Of a stretch of DNA of 33,575 bases, positions 33,463 to 33,575 are shown piece by piece. The first letter of the stretch is position 1. Every line of letters begins with the position of its first letter. This DNA is from Candidatus Enterocloster faecavium (GTDB taxonomy: Bacteria > Bacillota > Clostridia > Lachnospirales > Lachnospiraceae): contig DWYS01000059.1 in NCBI GenBank assembly GCA_019118585.1, positions 1-33,575 on the forward strand. Reading direction: 5' to 3'. Under the pieces are notes generated by a model, which had not been told where the DNA came from, did no database searches, and saw only the letters and a list, made by a program, of their open reading frames with translations. The position numbers were made by a program, and so were the translations under genes.

Positions 33463-33468
33463 ATTATA
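33463..33468 (-). promoter_or_regulatory. -10 box of the istA promoter
   Basis: The minus strand reads TATAAT about 50 bp before istA. The -35 position falls in the right-end transposase-binding repeats (33481-33512), so IstA could repress its own promoter. A small CACAC/GTGTG inverted repeat lies in the leader. Confidence 0.55.
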
Positions 33469-33491
33469 AGGAGAACTCTGCCGGTTGGTAC

Positions 33492-33536
33492 AGCCATCCG
33501 GCAAGGTGGTACAGAATTAGCGGCGGGGTGGTACAG
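33492..33536 (-). repeat. Subterminal repeats, right end of the IS21 element
   Basis: Copies of the GTACCACnnnGCCGGATGGCT unit occur at 33492-33512 and, partial, at 33521-33536. They mirror those of the left end. Confidence 0.75.
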
Positions 33537-33575
33537 TTAGGCCGTGCACTGTGTCATGAAGGGCCGGTATTTACA
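33521..33575 (-). repeat. Right 55-bp terminal inverted repeat of the IS21 element
   Basis: It is the exact reverse complement of 30272-30326 and ends on the last base of the window. Confidence 0.95.

Larger units (their letters stand above)
30272..33575 (-). mobile_element. IS21-family insertion sequence, 3,304 bp, complete up to the window edge
   Basis: The element is bounded by perfectly inverted 55-bp ends: 30272-30326 and 33521-33575, starting TGTAAATACC and ending in ACA, as IS21 elements end in TG...CA. Inside are istA, istB and a third coupled ORF, all on the minus strand. Beyond the perfect ends the similarity continues as 20-bp repeats with the pattern GTACCACnnnGCCGGATGGCT. The length exceeds the usual 2-2.5 kb because of the third ORF and a non-coding tail of about 400 bp. 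The insertion splits the helicase-nuclease gene. The target duplication cannot be seen because the window stops at the outer end. Confidence 0.9.

Overview
The window looks like chromosomal DNA of a Bacillota member, most likely a Lachnospiraceae gut anaerobe of the Enterocloster/Lachnoclostridium type. This is inferred from gene content (PcrA, a DUF1836 protein, a YerC/TrpR-like repressor, BMP-type nucleoside ABC transporter, PrpF/MatC/LysR), strong AAAGGAGG-like ribosome binding sites, sigma-A type promoters and a moderate GC content. No rRNA or marker gene is present, so the genus is not proven.

Layout. 1-4.6 kb: a tRNA-Leu(CAG), two small proteins, the helicase gene pcrA, a DUF1836 protein and a YerC-like repressor. 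4.6-14.4 kb: one long minus-strand operon that reads, in transcription order, BMP lipoprotein, double-ABC ATPase, two permeases, nucleoside hydrolase, an M20 amidohydrolase, a GATase1-like protein, a second M20 amidohydrolase and ribokinase. 14.46-16.26 kb: a divergent LacI-type sensor fused to a ribokinase domain; its DNA-binding head is missing. 16.3-18.3 kb: a HAD phosphatase and a SsuA/NMT1-like solute-binding lipoprotein. 18.35-21.5 kb: an operon of D,D-carboxypeptidase, alcohol dehydrogenase and aldo-keto reductase. 21.7-25.6 kb: a HIT protein, an unusual repeat-rich spacer, a membrane-anchored NodB-like deacetylase, and an SsuB/SsuC-like ATPase and permease that lack a neighbouring binding protein. 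25.7-29.4 kb: MatC-like transporter and PrpF-family isomerase, with a divergent LysR regulator and a palindromic operator. 29.4-33.6 kb: the C-terminal end of a helicase-nuclease gene cut by a 3.3-kb IS21-family element. The window ends exactly at the outer end of that element.

How the genes fit together. The central operon would import a nucleoside, cleave it to base and ribose, and phosphorylate the ribose. The two M20 enzymes and the GATase1-like protein are not needed for plain nucleosides. They suggest that the imported compound carries an amide, ureido or amino-acid group, as some modified nucleosides do. This is a hypothesis from context only. The divergent regulator-kinase fusion has lost about 35 N-terminal residues together with the whole divergent promoter region, so in this genome the operon may be silenced or wired differently. 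The most novel candidates are this nucleoside/amidohydrolase system with its regulator-kinase fusion, the chain of competing hairpins at 22.2-22.4 kb, and the long-ended IS21 element with an extra gene and a roughly 400-bp non-coding tail.
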